Shown: positions 1 through 7,758 of the stretch, in pieces
How the letters are laid out: the number at the start of each line of letters is the position of its first letter
Position numbering within the stretch: position 1 is the first letter of the stretch
NCBI GenBank assembly: GCA_040772685.1
Contig: JAXGXQ010000004.1
Location: 124,001 to 188,000 of the forward strand
Origin: JAXGXQ01 sp040772685
GTDB lineage: Bacteria > Bacillota > Clostridia > Saccharofermentanales > UBA5734
Length of the DNA: 64,000 nucleotides
Direction of reading: 5' to 3'
Made by a program: the position numbers and the translations under genes
Notes under the pieces: model-generated
What the model saw: only the letters and a program-made list of their open reading frames with translations
Database searches by the model: none
Told to the model about the DNA's origin: nothing

Positions 1-2
1 TC

Positions 3-1211
3 AGCCGTGAGCCGCAAGAGCAATTAAACGTCTGTGAATTTGCCGGCAAAGTGCTGCCGGGAGCGCCAAACGAAAACATCAGCGAAGCCGGCTGCGCTAA
101 AGTTTGTGAAAATGCCCACCTGTACGGTTGCTACCAATCTGAGCGTTTTGGCGGCCGGTATATTTACTTTTGCCCGATCGGCCTGACCCACTGGGCTTCG
201 CCCATTATGCAGGAAGGTACTGTAATTGGTGCTTTGGTTGGCGGTCCGGTTCATCTGGTTGACCCGGAGGAATTCCTGATTGAGGAAATGGCAGCTAAAA
301 ACGGGATCCATCAATCGCATCTGCCGCGTCTGCGGCAGGAGATGGCTGCTTTACCGGTGGTTGCCACCGAACGGGTTAACAGCATGAGTGAAATCCTGTT
401 CCTGGCTGCCCGCGGTCTTTCTGACCATACATTCAGTGAACTGGATATCCGCAAAGGTTCAACTGATCTGCAAGCCAGGCTCTGGGAGCAGGTCAGCTTT
501 ATGAAAAACTATTCCTACGCCAGCGACGATATCCTGGCATACCCAATTGAAAAAGAGCAGAGGCTGCTGGAACTGATCGAAACCGGCAACAAAACAGGCA
601 CACAGGAACTGCTCAACGAGATTCTCGGCCATATCTTTTTTTCCAGCAGCGGTACAATTGAGATCATGCGGGCCAGGGTGATTGAGCTGGTGGTTCTTCT
701 GTCACGCGCTGCTATTCGCGGCGGCGCCGATGTGGAGCAGATCTTTGGCCTGAACTACATGTATTTGAACAAAATCAGCAGCTTCCGCAATATTGATGAA
801 ATCGCCTACTGGTTGTCCGGTATCCTCGGTCGCTTTACTGACCAGGTATTCAACTTAACAAATGTCAAGCACGCGGACGTAATCTATCGGGCGATCGATC
901 ATGTGCGCAAGAATTATATGAAGAAAATCACACTCGAAGATACTGCCGCCCGGGTATTTCTCAGTCCTGCGTATTTCAGCAGGATTTTTAAGGAAGAAAT
1001 GAAAGAGAACTTCAACAGCTATGTTAACTCCGTCAGGGTTGACGCAGCCCGCCGTCTGCTGCTGAAGGAGAATATTCCGCTGGTGGAGATAGCAACCATG
1101 GTTGGATTCGAAGGACAAAGCTATTTCTCAAAGGTTTTCAAAAAAAATGTCGGCGTTACACCTGGCCGCTACCGCGAATCGCGCGGCAACACGCCAGGCC
1201 CGCACAAATAA
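3..1211 (+). CDS. PocR-domain AraC-family transcriptional regulator (5' partial)
   Basis: The frame is open to the window edge, so the true start lies upstream; the GTG at 51 is only the first internal start-like codon. The N-terminal part resembles the PocR sensory domain (residues such as CPIGLTHWASPI and a following GALVGGPVHL stretch). The C-terminal ~100 residues are a double helix-turn-helix of the AraC family, ending in the typical VGFEGQSYFSKVFKK and GVTPGRYR segments. PocR domains bind small metabolites and control B12-linked or one-carbon pathways. The next gene encodes a corrinoid carrier protein, which supports a role in regulating a B12-dependent methyltransferase locus (inference). 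No terminator is evident before the next gene. Confidence 0.85.
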   Translation, partial: SREPQEQLNVCEFAGKVLPGAPNENISEAGCAKVCENAHLYGCYQSERFGGRYIYFCPIGLTHWASPIMQEGTVIGALVGGPVHLVDPEEFLIEEMAAKNGIHQSHLPRLRQEMAALPVVATERVNSMSEILFLAARGLSDHTFSELDIRKGSTDLQARLWEQVSFMKNYSYASDDILAYPIEKEQRLLELIETGNKTGTQELLNEILGHIFFSSSGTIEIMRARVIELVVLLSRAAIRGGADVEQIFGLNYMYLNKISSFRNIDEIAYWLSGILGRFTDQVFNLTNVKHADVIYRAIDHVRKNYMKKITLEDTAARVFLSPAYFSRIFKEEMKENFNSYVNSVRVDAARRLLLKENIPLVEIATMVGFEGQSYFSKVFKKNVGVTPGRYRESRGNTPGPHK

Positions 1212-1297
1212 CAGCTAAATTTCTGGAAATAAAAAATTAGACTTGAAATGTGAACTATTAACGAAAAATAAAAATGACGACAAAACAGGAGGATTTT

Positions 1298-1933
1298 ATG
1301 GAAGTTTTGGAAAACATTTCTCAGGCACTGCAGAAGGGCAAGGCCAAAGATGTAAAGGCACTGGTTGAACAAGCTCTTAAAGACGGGCTCACACCGCAGA
1401 CAATCCTTAATGACGGGTTGCTGTCTGGTATGGGTGTTGTCGGCGTAAAATTCAAAAACAACGAAGTTTATGTTCCCGATGTTCTGATCGCAGCGCGGGC
1501 AATGAAGGCCGGTACTGAAATCCTTAAACCCCTGTTGGCAGCTGCCGGAAGCAAAGGGCTGGGCAAAATTATTCTTGGCACAGTCAAGGGTGATCTGCAC
1601 GACATCGGCAAGAACCTGGTGGGCATGATGATGGAAGGCCAGGGCATTGAAGTTATCGATCTCGGTGTTGATGTGTCGGTTGATCGCTTCATTGAGGCGG
1701 CGAAAGAACATGATGCCAAAATTATCTGCGCTTCAGCCCTCTTGACCACAACCATGGGCGAAATGAAGAGCATTGTGGAAGCTGCCAAAGCAGCCGGCAT
1801 CCGTGACCAGGTAACGATCATGGTCGGTGGGGCGCCGGTTAACGAAGCTTTCGCCAAGAGTATTGGTGCTGATATTTATACAGCGGACGCGGCGTCTGCG
1901 GCCGAAGCCGCAGCTGCTTTTCTGCGTGGCTGA
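1298..1933 (+). CDS. Corrinoid methyl-carrier protein (MtaC/MtbC/MttC-like, B12-binding)
   Basis: A 211-residue protein with the two-part layout of methyltransferase corrinoid subunits: a helical cap (about residues 1-85) and a B12-binding Rossmann domain. The cobalt-ligand motif GDLHDIGKNLV is intact near residue 110, followed by LGVDVS and a C-terminal GGAPVN motif that cradles the cofactor tail. It carries a methyl group between a substrate-specific methyltransferase (MtaB/MtbB/MttB type) and an acceptor; the substrate cannot be told from this subunit. I chose the ATG at 1298 because AGGAGG lies five bases before it; an in-frame ATG at 1274 has no ribosome site. No cognate methyltransferase or RamA-type activase lies downstream, so any partner must be upstream of the window or elsewhere. 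Confidence 0.88.
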   Translation: MEVLENISQALQKGKAKDVKALVEQALKDGLTPQTILNDGLLSGMGVVGVKFKNNEVYVPDVLIAARAMKAGTEILKPLLAAAGSKGLGKIILGTVKGDLHDIGKNLVGMMMEGQGIEVIDLGVDVSVDRFIEAAKEHDAKIICASALLTTTMGEMKSIVEAAKAAGIRDQVTIMVGGAPVNEAFAKSIGADIYTADAASAAEAAAAFLRG

Positions 1934-1985
1934 TTCCGCAGCACTTGCTATCCGAAAATATCGGCTCTCTTTTCACCGGTTGCGC

Positions 1986-2014
1986 TTGCATCCCGGAGTT
2001 GCGCGTGCTAAAAT
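1986..2014 (+). promoter_or_regulatory. Putative sigma-A promoter for rpsT
   Basis: TTGCAT and TAAAAT are separated by 17 bases, about 100 bases before the rpsT start. This is a good match to the vegetative consensus, in the gap between the corrinoid gene and rpsT. Predicted by eye only. Confidence 0.5.
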
Positions 2015-2114
2015 ACATCAGTATTTTGTCGTTTCAGGCACTTATCCTACTCAAGCAGGAAATGCCAATACGATATTGTAATTAACAAAATATCGGAGCA
2101 GGAGGTGAAGGATC

Positions 2115-2378
2115 ATGCCGAATATTAAATCAGCCATTAAGCGTGTCAGCGTCGCCAATAAGAAGGCCGAAGCCAACAAGAGCAAAAAGAGTGAACTGCG
2201 TACGGTTGTAAAGAAGACTCGGGCTGCGGTTACCGCCTCCGCCGATCAGGCAGGCGATATGCTGAAACAAGCCCAGGCCATTATCGACCGGGCAGCCAAC
2301 AAAGGTTATATTCATAAGAATACAGCCGCCCGTCGCAAATCACGTTTGGCCAAGGCTCATAACAAAGCTGAAAAGTGA
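2115..2378 (+). CDS. rpsT: 30S ribosomal protein S20
   Basis: An 87-residue, very Lys/Ala-rich protein starting MPNIKSAIKRV with the S20 hallmarks NKSKKSELRT and a C-terminal IHKNTAARRKSRL. It binds 16S rRNA in the small subunit body. AGGAGGTG precedes the ATG. It is monocistronic: its own promoter lies upstream and a strong hairpin terminator follows, facing tyrS on the other strand. Full length for the family. Confidence 0.98.
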   Translation: MPNIKSAIKRVSVANKKAEANKSKKSELRTVVKKTRAAVTASADQAGDMLKQAQAIIDRAANKGYIHKNTAARRKSRLAKAHNKAEK

Positions 2379-2404
2379 GTAATTACTCAGCTGACATTCT
2401 AAGC

Positions 2405-2446
2405 AAAAAAATTCCGTTCCCGGCGAAGACCAGGAACGGTTTTTTA
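2405..2446. terminator. Bidirectional rho-independent terminator (rpsT / tyrS)
   Basis: CCGTTCC (2414-2420) pairs with GGAACGG (2433-2439), with six T bases after it and six A bases before it. It can end transcription of rpsT on the plus strand and of tyrS on the minus strand, which converge here. Confidence 0.85.
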
Positions 2447-2530
2447 TTGCGTTTGGTAATTGCCGCTTAACCCAGCTCCGGCAATAGCGTGACTGACTTT
2501 GCCTGAGCCAGGTTCAGGCGGGTATTTTGC

Positions 2531-3772
2531 TTAAACCAGGCGCAAACGGTGGTATATCTTTTTACCTTTGCGCAGTAAAGCTGTATCATCCGTGAAATCA
2601 GCAGGTTGCAGGGCACGGGTGAAATCAGTGACCGCTTCATCGTTGAGATAAATGCCGCCCTGCTTCATTAAACGGCGGCCCTCGCCTTTGGAAGGGATAA
2701 GTCCTGCTTCGAGCAGTAAATCTAGCAGCAAAGGCTCAGTGGCCAGATCAGCCAGGCTCAGCTCGGTTGTCGGCATATCGGCCGCCAGGCCTTTATGCTC
2801 AAAAAGCGCTTCAGCCATTTTTCTGGCAGATTCTGCGGCCTCTTCACCATGCACAGTTTTGGTCAGTTCAAAAGCCAGGCGCTTTTTAGCCTCATTGATT
2901 TTTTCATCCTTAAGCTGTGCATACTCTTCAATTTCTGCCATTGGCAGGAAAGTCAGCAGCTTTAAGCAATTAACCACGTCAGCGTCATCAATGTTGCGCC
3001 AGTACTGGTAAAAATCCGCGGGTGAGGTTTTGTCAGGATCCAGCCAGACAGCACCCTGGGCGGTTTTGCCCATTTTTATGCCAGCGCTGGTCGCCAGCAG
3101 CTTAAAGGTCATGCCGTAAGCTTCACCTTGCTCTTTACGCCGCACCAGTTCCACACCCGCGATGATATTGGACCATTGATCATCGCCGCCCAGCTGCAGC
3201 TTGCAGTTGTGTTCACGGTAGAGCACCAGGAAATCGTACGCCTGCATCAGCATATAGTTAAATTCAAAGAAGGTAAGGCCTTTTTCCAGCCGTTGCTTGT
3301 AGGCTTCTGCTGTGAGCATGCGGTTAACAGAAAAATGGACGCCTACTTCGCGCAGAAAGTCGATATAGTTAAGGTTCAGCAGCCAGTCGGCGTTATCTAC
3401 CATAATGGCTTTATCGTCACTGAAATCAATCAGCAGACTCATTTGACGCCTGAATTGCGCAACATTATGAGCGATTGTCTCTTTGGTCATTACCTGGCGA
3501 AGATCACTGCGCCCGGAAGGATCGCCGATCATACCGGTGCCGCCGCCCAGCAAGGCTATCGGTTTGTGTCCGGCACGCTGCATATGCGCCATTACCATCA
3601 TCTGGACAAAATGGCCGACATGCAGACTGTCCGCGGTGGGATCAAAGCCGATATAGAATGAAACACCCGGTTTCGCCAGCAGCTCACGTACCTCGGCCTC
3701 GTGGGTTACCTGGGCCAGATAGCCGCGCTCTTTCAGGGTGTCAAATACATTTTTGGTTTCATTCACAGTCAT
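2531..3772 (-). CDS. tyrS: Tyrosyl-tRNA synthetase
   Basis: A 413-residue class I aminoacyl-tRNA synthetase that charges tRNA-Tyr. The HIGH-type motif is HVGHF near residue 51, and the KMSKS loop appears as KMGKT near residue 234, a variant that also occurs in the TyrS family. The specificity segment QAYDFLVLY and the GGDDQWSN motif are present. The C-terminal ~60 residues form the S4 RNA-binding domain. The start is the ATG at 3772, with GAGGAG a few bases upstream. The 120-base leader lacks the T-box antiterminator sequence seen before many Firmicutes synthetase genes. Confidence 0.97.
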   Translation of the reverse strand: MTVNETKNVFDTLKERGYLAQVTHEAEVRELLAKPGVSFYIGFDPTADSLHVGHFVQMMVMAHMQRAGHKPIALLGGGTGMIGDPSGRSDLRQVMTKETIAHNVAQFRRQMSLLIDFSDDKAIMVDNADWLLNLNYIDFLREVGVHFSVNRMLTAEAYKQRLEKGLTFFEFNYMLMQAYDFLVLYREHNCKLQLGGDDQWSNIIAGVELVRRKEQGEAYGMTFKLLATSAGIKMGKTAQGAVWLDPDKTSPADFYQYWRNIDDADVVNCLKLLTFLPMAEIEEYAQLKDEKINEAKKRLAFELTKTVHGEEAAESARKMAEALFEHKGLAADMPTTELSLADLATEPLLLDLLLEAGLIPSKGEGRRLMKQGGIYLNDEAVTDFTRALQPADFTDDTALLRKGKKIYHRLRLV

Positions 3773-3894
3773 GGCTTTCTCCTCACATTCCTAACGCCTG
3801 CCGCTTCTCGCTATTGCTTGCCTGTTCATGCTCAGGCCGCCGGCTGTTTTTAGCCAGACGCTGAATTCTGGCAGGCGTAAAAGTACATCCAATT

Positions 3895-5169
3895 TTAACT
3901 TGTGATCACTGGCGTGTCAAAGTCAGCGCCAGCTGGCAAACCAACGGCAAAATTCCACAAGTCAGTCGCCAGGCGATCCAGACCTGCCATACGCACAGCC
4001 GCCGGTTCTTTCATTTCCAGAAAATCTGAGCCGCGGGTAACAATTGGCAGCCTGGCATATTGGCGCATTTGCTTGAGCAGGTAACGTCCGCGTCGGTCAA
4101 ATCCAAGCACCCGCAGATATTGCGGGCCGGCTGCGTTATCAAATAGAGCCAGATCTTCACGCTGTACGCCTGCCAACAAAGCGACTAACGCCCTCTGGAT
4201 TCTCGTTGCAGGAAATCTTCTTGTTGCTGCCGCTGTAAGCAGATCAGCCAATAATTCCACAGAAGTTTTGGCAGGCCTGGCTGCAGCCTGTTGCAACCTG
4301 CGGCCCAAACCTTCTTCCATGCCGGCAATCTGATCCAGCTGCGTCGGAGTGTGGCTGCTCAGCAGAGACAATAAAGCAGAGGCAAACATCTCCGGGAAAA
4401 CCGGCCCACTGCCAGCGGCAAGGCTTTGTAACAGCAACCCCAGTGCCGGTGCAGGCATATGGCCGGCTAGAATCTGCAGCAAGGCTGACTGGCTGCCGGC
4501 TGTTGATCTGATAGTGCTGCGGATGGCAGTAGCGCTGGCAGGACCGGCAGCGCTTGCCAGATCCTGCTCTCGATAATCCTGGCCGGCACGGGCATGGGTC
4601 CAGGGTTTCAGCTTTGAATATCCGCAGCGCTGAATTGCCTTCAAGTATTCAATCGCGAGAATATTATTCGGCGTTCTGAGCAGTTCAGCCAAATCAGGTT
4701 CCGGCAAAACTGCGGCGAGTGCCTGTTGACGGGCGGCAGGGAAGGCCAGACCGTTATCCAGGCCTATGCGTAAATTTTCTTTGAAGTCCGGGGGTTCCTC
4801 TGCCAGGACACCGGCAACACGCGTCAGTGAAGCCAGATCCCCAGCTTCACTGCCAAAGGCAAGGCTGCCGACCACTCCGGTGGCCTGCAGGCACTGGACA
4901 GCGCCCGTCGCGAATCTTTCGGCGCTGGCGGCAGCGTAAGCAAAAGGCAGTTCAAGAACCAGACTCGCGCCTTGTGCCAATGCCATGCGAGCTCGTGTCC
5001 ATTTATCAACTATTGCCGGTTCACCACGTTGCGTAAAGCTGCCGCTCATTATAATAACCAGAGCGGTATCGTCACCAAAGTGAGCCTTTACTGCCTCGTA
5101 TTGCAAAGCATGTCCCCGGTGAAATGGATTGTATTCAGCTATTATGCCAACTGTTTTCATGCTGCTCAT
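3895..5169 (-). CDS. tmcAL: tRNA(Met) cytidine acetate ligase (TmcAL/YlbM family)
   Basis: A nucleotidyltransferase-fold protein of about 424 residues. The N-terminus VGIIAEYNPFHRGHALQY carries the family motif with the HxGH-type nucleotide-binding site, followed by MSGSFTQRGEPAI and KWTRARMAL. TmcAL makes N4-acetylcytidine at the wobble base of elongator tRNA-Met from acetate and ATP. AAAGGG lies eight bases before the ATG at 5169; a second ATG at 5160 matches the usual family start more exactly, so the protein may begin three residues later. The C-terminal half is Ala/Leu-rich and diverged. It lies upstream of tyrS on the same strand. Confidence 0.88.
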   Translation of the reverse strand: MSSMKTVGIIAEYNPFHRGHALQYEAVKAHFGDDTALVIIMSGSFTQRGEPAIVDKWTRARMALAQGASLVLELPFAYAAASAERFATGAVQCLQATGVVGSLAFGSEAGDLASLTRVAGVLAEEPPDFKENLRIGLDNGLAFPAARQQALAAVLPEPDLAELLRTPNNILAIEYLKAIQRCGYSKLKPWTHARAGQDYREQDLASAAGPASATAIRSTIRSTAGSQSALLQILAGHMPAPALGLLLQSLAAGSGPVFPEMFASALLSLLSSHTPTQLDQIAGMEEGLGRRLQQAAARPAKTSVELLADLLTAAATRRFPATRIQRALVALLAGVQREDLALFDNAAGPQYLRVLGFDRRGRYLLKQMRQYARLPIVTRGSDFLEMKEPAAVRMAGLDRLATDLWNFAVGLPAGADFDTPVITS

Positions 5170-5242
5170 TATATCAACCCTTTGGCGGGTGGTCACTTTT
5201 TGCTATCATATAAAATAAATAAACAGGCATTAAGAAAAGGCG

Positions 5243-6529
5243 GTGCGCGTTTTGGCATTTAAACCGCGAAAACGGCTGCTCTTGCGGCTGCTGATTATCA
5301 TAGTAATTATGGCTGTAGCGGGGCTGCTGGCTGCCCGTTTCCTGCGTCGTCCCGCGCCGACCGATATTCGCTTTGCCAGCAGCTTTCCCGGCGCTGCAAT
5401 ACCAGGTTACACCTATAGCGGCTCAGATGAGGTGGAACGCTTGAGTTCCCGCACAGCCACTCTCTTGCTGACGAGTCAGGGCTGGCTGCAATCCTTAAGA
5501 ATTGCAGGCCTGCAGACTGGCCAACCAGCCGAACCTACAATGGTTCTGGACGCTATGGACCACATGGCCGCCGCGCGAGTCGCCCTTGAAAACGCTGATC
5601 TGACAAAATTACAAACTGAGCTGAGCCGAATTCGCAGTACATTTGTAAGTCAGGAAGGTCTGGTTGCAGCTGAAGCGCTTATTGATGATGCCGGCAAAGC
5701 AGCCCGCTCCGAAGGTTTTGCCAACGCGCCCACGTTAGCCTGGCTGCGGCTGTTGGCTGAAAGCTATCAGCTGACAGGCTCGTCAGAATTACTACAAGAA
5801 CTGCGTATCTCTTCTGACAGCTTTCTGGCGAGGACCGGACCGGACGGACTACTGCCGGCCGATACCCAAATTATTTTGTATCAACAGCCGCCGCCCCGCG
5901 ACCCGGAGGCAACTCCCACGCCAAAACCATCACAGGAGCCAACCCCTGCGATCGAAAGCATCCGCCAGGTTGTGCGGATAGCTGACATCGATCTTTATAC
6001 AATGCAGCTGCTCCAACCACTGGATGAGCGCTGGCAACTTGTACTGGACCGTAACCATGCCGTGCTGAAAGCTGCGGCATTAGAGGGAACCGTTCCTCTG
6101 TTCCAATACGCTTATGATCCTGCTATTACAGACTATATCGGTTTTACCGGCACGCAGCCGCTGGTTGAAACTGAAGCTGCCCTGCGAGTTCTGCTGCATA
6201 TATATGAAGCTGGCGGTAAGTTGCCGCAAACATTAACCTATCTGCGCAACCGGTTTTATGAATCCTCAGTATTACCGGAACAGATCGACAGGGTAACAGG
6301 TGCCGCTGCCAGCGAGAGTGAATGTATCACCGGCTATGCGCTGTTAGCCAGGATAGCTCGGCTTACAACCGATGCCACTCTTTACGAGCGGTCTGCCACG
6401 CGTTTACTTTGGCATACTGCGACCAATACCCGCAGTGAAGCCTACGGGGCGATTTTTCGGACAGATCCAGACAATCGGATCCGAGTGACAGCGCGCGACA
6501 ATCTTCTGGCTTTACTTGCTCTTGCCTGA
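5243..6529 (+). CDS. Membrane-anchored protein of unknown function, possible six-hairpin (GH8-like) fold
   Basis: A 428-residue protein with a basic N-terminus and one membrane segment (about residues 12-33), so most of it should lie outside the cell. The rest is helical with paired repeats, a proline/threonine-rich linker around residues 215-235, and segments such as IADIDLYTMQLLQPLDERW that recall alpha/alpha-toroid glycosidases. I do not see a secure catalytic pair, so a glycoside-hydrolase-like fold is inference only. The GTG start at 5243 has a weak AAAAGG ribosome site. It is divergent from tmcAL with only about 70 bases between them. Confidence 0.7.
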   Translation: MRVLAFKPRKRLLLRLLIIIVIMAVAGLLAARFLRRPAPTDIRFASSFPGAAIPGYTYSGSDEVERLSSRTATLLLTSQGWLQSLRIAGLQTGQPAEPTMVLDAMDHMAAARVALENADLTKLQTELSRIRSTFVSQEGLVAAEALIDDAGKAARSEGFANAPTLAWLRLLAESYQLTGSSELLQELRISSDSFLARTGPDGLLPADTQIILYQQPPPRDPEATPTPKPSQEPTPAIESIRQVVRIADIDLYTMQLLQPLDERWQLVLDRNHAVLKAAALEGTVPLFQYAYDPAITDYIGFTGTQPLVETEAALRVLLHIYEAGGKLPQTLTYLRNRFYESSVLPEQIDRVTGAAASESECITGYALLARIARLTTDATLYERSATRLLWHTATNTRSEAYGAIFRTDPDNRIRVTARDNLLALLALA

Positions 6530-6707
6530 CTGGTAAAAGTATAAATATGCAGTTTATTACAATAAACAGGCAAACTATACCTGATTGACTTGATAATTTA
6601 ATATTCTTGCATTATCCATCTAAAAGACTGTACGGAATATGTGATAAAATGACAGTGCTTATACCTGTCTCAACATCTTTGCTGACGGCGAGAGGAAGTG
6701 AATTTCA

Positions 6708-7373
6708 TTGCAGAACGTGATCGAACTCAAATCAGAGATGGATCGATTGTTCTCAAGTCTCGGCGGTGTTATTGCTGCGCGGGCCATTTTCAATGACGAT
6801 GAAGAAATTGTGGAAATCCATGTTCTGAGTGACCTCACCAAGTCACCTAAACAATTAAGCCGAGATATCCAATCGGCCGCTATGGCAGCGTTCGGTTTAA
6901 ACATCGACTACAAGCTGATCAGTATCGCCCAGGTAGACAGTGGAGTTGTGAACAAGCCAGCTGTTCAGATCAGTCCGCGTTTAAGCATCGGTAAAATTCT
7001 TATCGGTTTGGATAATCAATCGCTTGAGTCCACAGTTATACTGAACCATGGCGATAAAGTTTACGAAGGCAGCAGCAGCGGCCCGCTTGCAACCCGCAGC
7101 CGAGTCAGCGCTACAGCAGCAGCGGCCATTCAGGCCCTTAAAAAATTCTTTGGACCAAACATCAGTATTTCTTTGATAGAATATCAGCGCCAGGCTATTG
7201 GCGGCACCGATTGCTATACCGTTGCCCTTTCCTGGTCGGATGGGGTGCGTGAAAGCATCCGTTACGGGATCGCGCCCCTGTGCGGTCCTGAATCAGAGGT
7301 CAAAGCCATAGTCCGTGCGATACTTTCGGCTGTCAATCGCGCTGTATCTTTTTGTGAAGACAGAGGTTCCTGA
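6708..7373 (+). CDS. Conserved Firmicutes protein of unknown function
   Basis: A 221-residue soluble protein. It starts with TTG at 6708 after GAGGAAG; no nearby ATG suits. The N-terminal part includes EEIVEIHVLSD, SPKQLSRDIQSA and LNIDYKLISIAQV, a pattern I recall from hypothetical proteins of Clostridia and thermophilic Firmicutes (memory of similar sequences, not a search). The C-terminal half repeats an alpha/beta pattern. No catalytic motif is apparent. It stands alone between a membrane protein and a structured non-coding region. Confidence 0.75.
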   Translation: MQNVIELKSEMDRLFSSLGGVIAARAIFNDDEEIVEIHVLSDLTKSPKQLSRDIQSAAMAAFGLNIDYKLISIAQVDSGVVNKPAVQISPRLSIGKILIGLDNQSLESTVILNHGDKVYEGSSSGPLATRSRVSATAAAAIQALKKFFGPNISISLIEYQRQAIGGTDCYTVALSWSDGVRESIRYGIAPLCGPESEVKAIVRAILSAVNRAVSFCEDRGS

Positions 7374-7516
7374 CTTAAGTCAAGGATCTGCGGACATCTA
7401 TCGGCCCGCCTAAGCTCGGTAGTTAAAGCAGCTTGGAATGACAGACTGGTGAAGCGAAGCGGAACAACCTGCTTGAATAGCGGAGGAGCAGAGTCCTATG
7501 TAGGAGGTTGTTCAAG
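7374..7516 (+). other. Structured leader region upstream of a mini-ORF
   Basis: This non-coding stretch contains a perfect 9-bp stem: GAACAACCT (7462-7470) with AGGTTGTTC (7505-7513). The 3' arm and the bases just before it contain AGGAGG (7502-7507), the ribosome site of the mini-ORF at 7517, so the stem could hide that site. I compared it by eye with the main c-di-GMP, c-di-AMP, cobalamin and tetrahydrofolate riboswitch consensus patterns and saw no match. Confidence 0.45.
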
Positions 7517-7600
7517 GTGAAATTTAAAAACGCCCTGGGAGTCCTGGCCGCTTTACTGGCTCTTATTCTCTCAACCGGCGCCAACTGGCGTATACTCTGA
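7517..7600 (+). CDS. Putative 27-residue membrane leader peptide
   Basis: A GTG-initiated mini-ORF with AGGAGG nine bases upstream. The peptide has a Lys-Phe-Lys start, then a hydrophobic stretch GVLAALLALILSTG and a short tail ending NWRIL. It looks like an isolated signal or transmembrane segment. It could be a leader peptide controlling the HD-GYP gene, a small membrane protein, or the surviving N-terminus of a decayed exported protein. The strong ribosome site and its overlap with a hairpin favour translation, but there is no coding evidence beyond that. Confidence 0.4.
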   Translation: MKFKNALGVLAALLALILSTGANWRIL

Positions 7601-7758
7601 TCAAGAGGAAGTCGACCGGCAACGGTCGCAGCCACTGAAAATGCCGGTCTGTCATTTCATCATATTTAGATCAACGGCGGCTTTCGCTGCTGTTTAGACT
7701 GCGGCTCTGCCGCACATCGTTTGTAAAAAGCAAAAAAGAGAGAGGCAACAAGTGGAAA
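7601..7758 (+). other. Leader region with competing hairpins before the HD-GYP gene
   Basis: After the mini-ORF stop there are two mutually exclusive stems sharing one arm. One is GACCG-GCAA-CGGTC (7614-7627), with a GNRA tetraloop. The other is GACCGGC (7614-7620) with GCCGGTC (7643-7649). A third hairpin, TGCGGC-TCT-GCCGCA, follows at 7700-7714. No T-run follows any of them, so control of translation or RNA stability is more likely than transcription termination. Confidence 0.4.

Noticed and set aside
3773..3894. T-box leader before tyrS (also looked for before proS and leuS)
   Set aside because: No T-box antiterminator sequence or specifier stem; leaders are too short.
7374..7758. Known c-di-GMP, c-di-AMP or cobalamin riboswitch
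   Set aside because: A GCCACTG string at 7631 recalls a cobalamin-switch motif, but no B12 box or other core elements are present; c-di-GMP cores are also absent.
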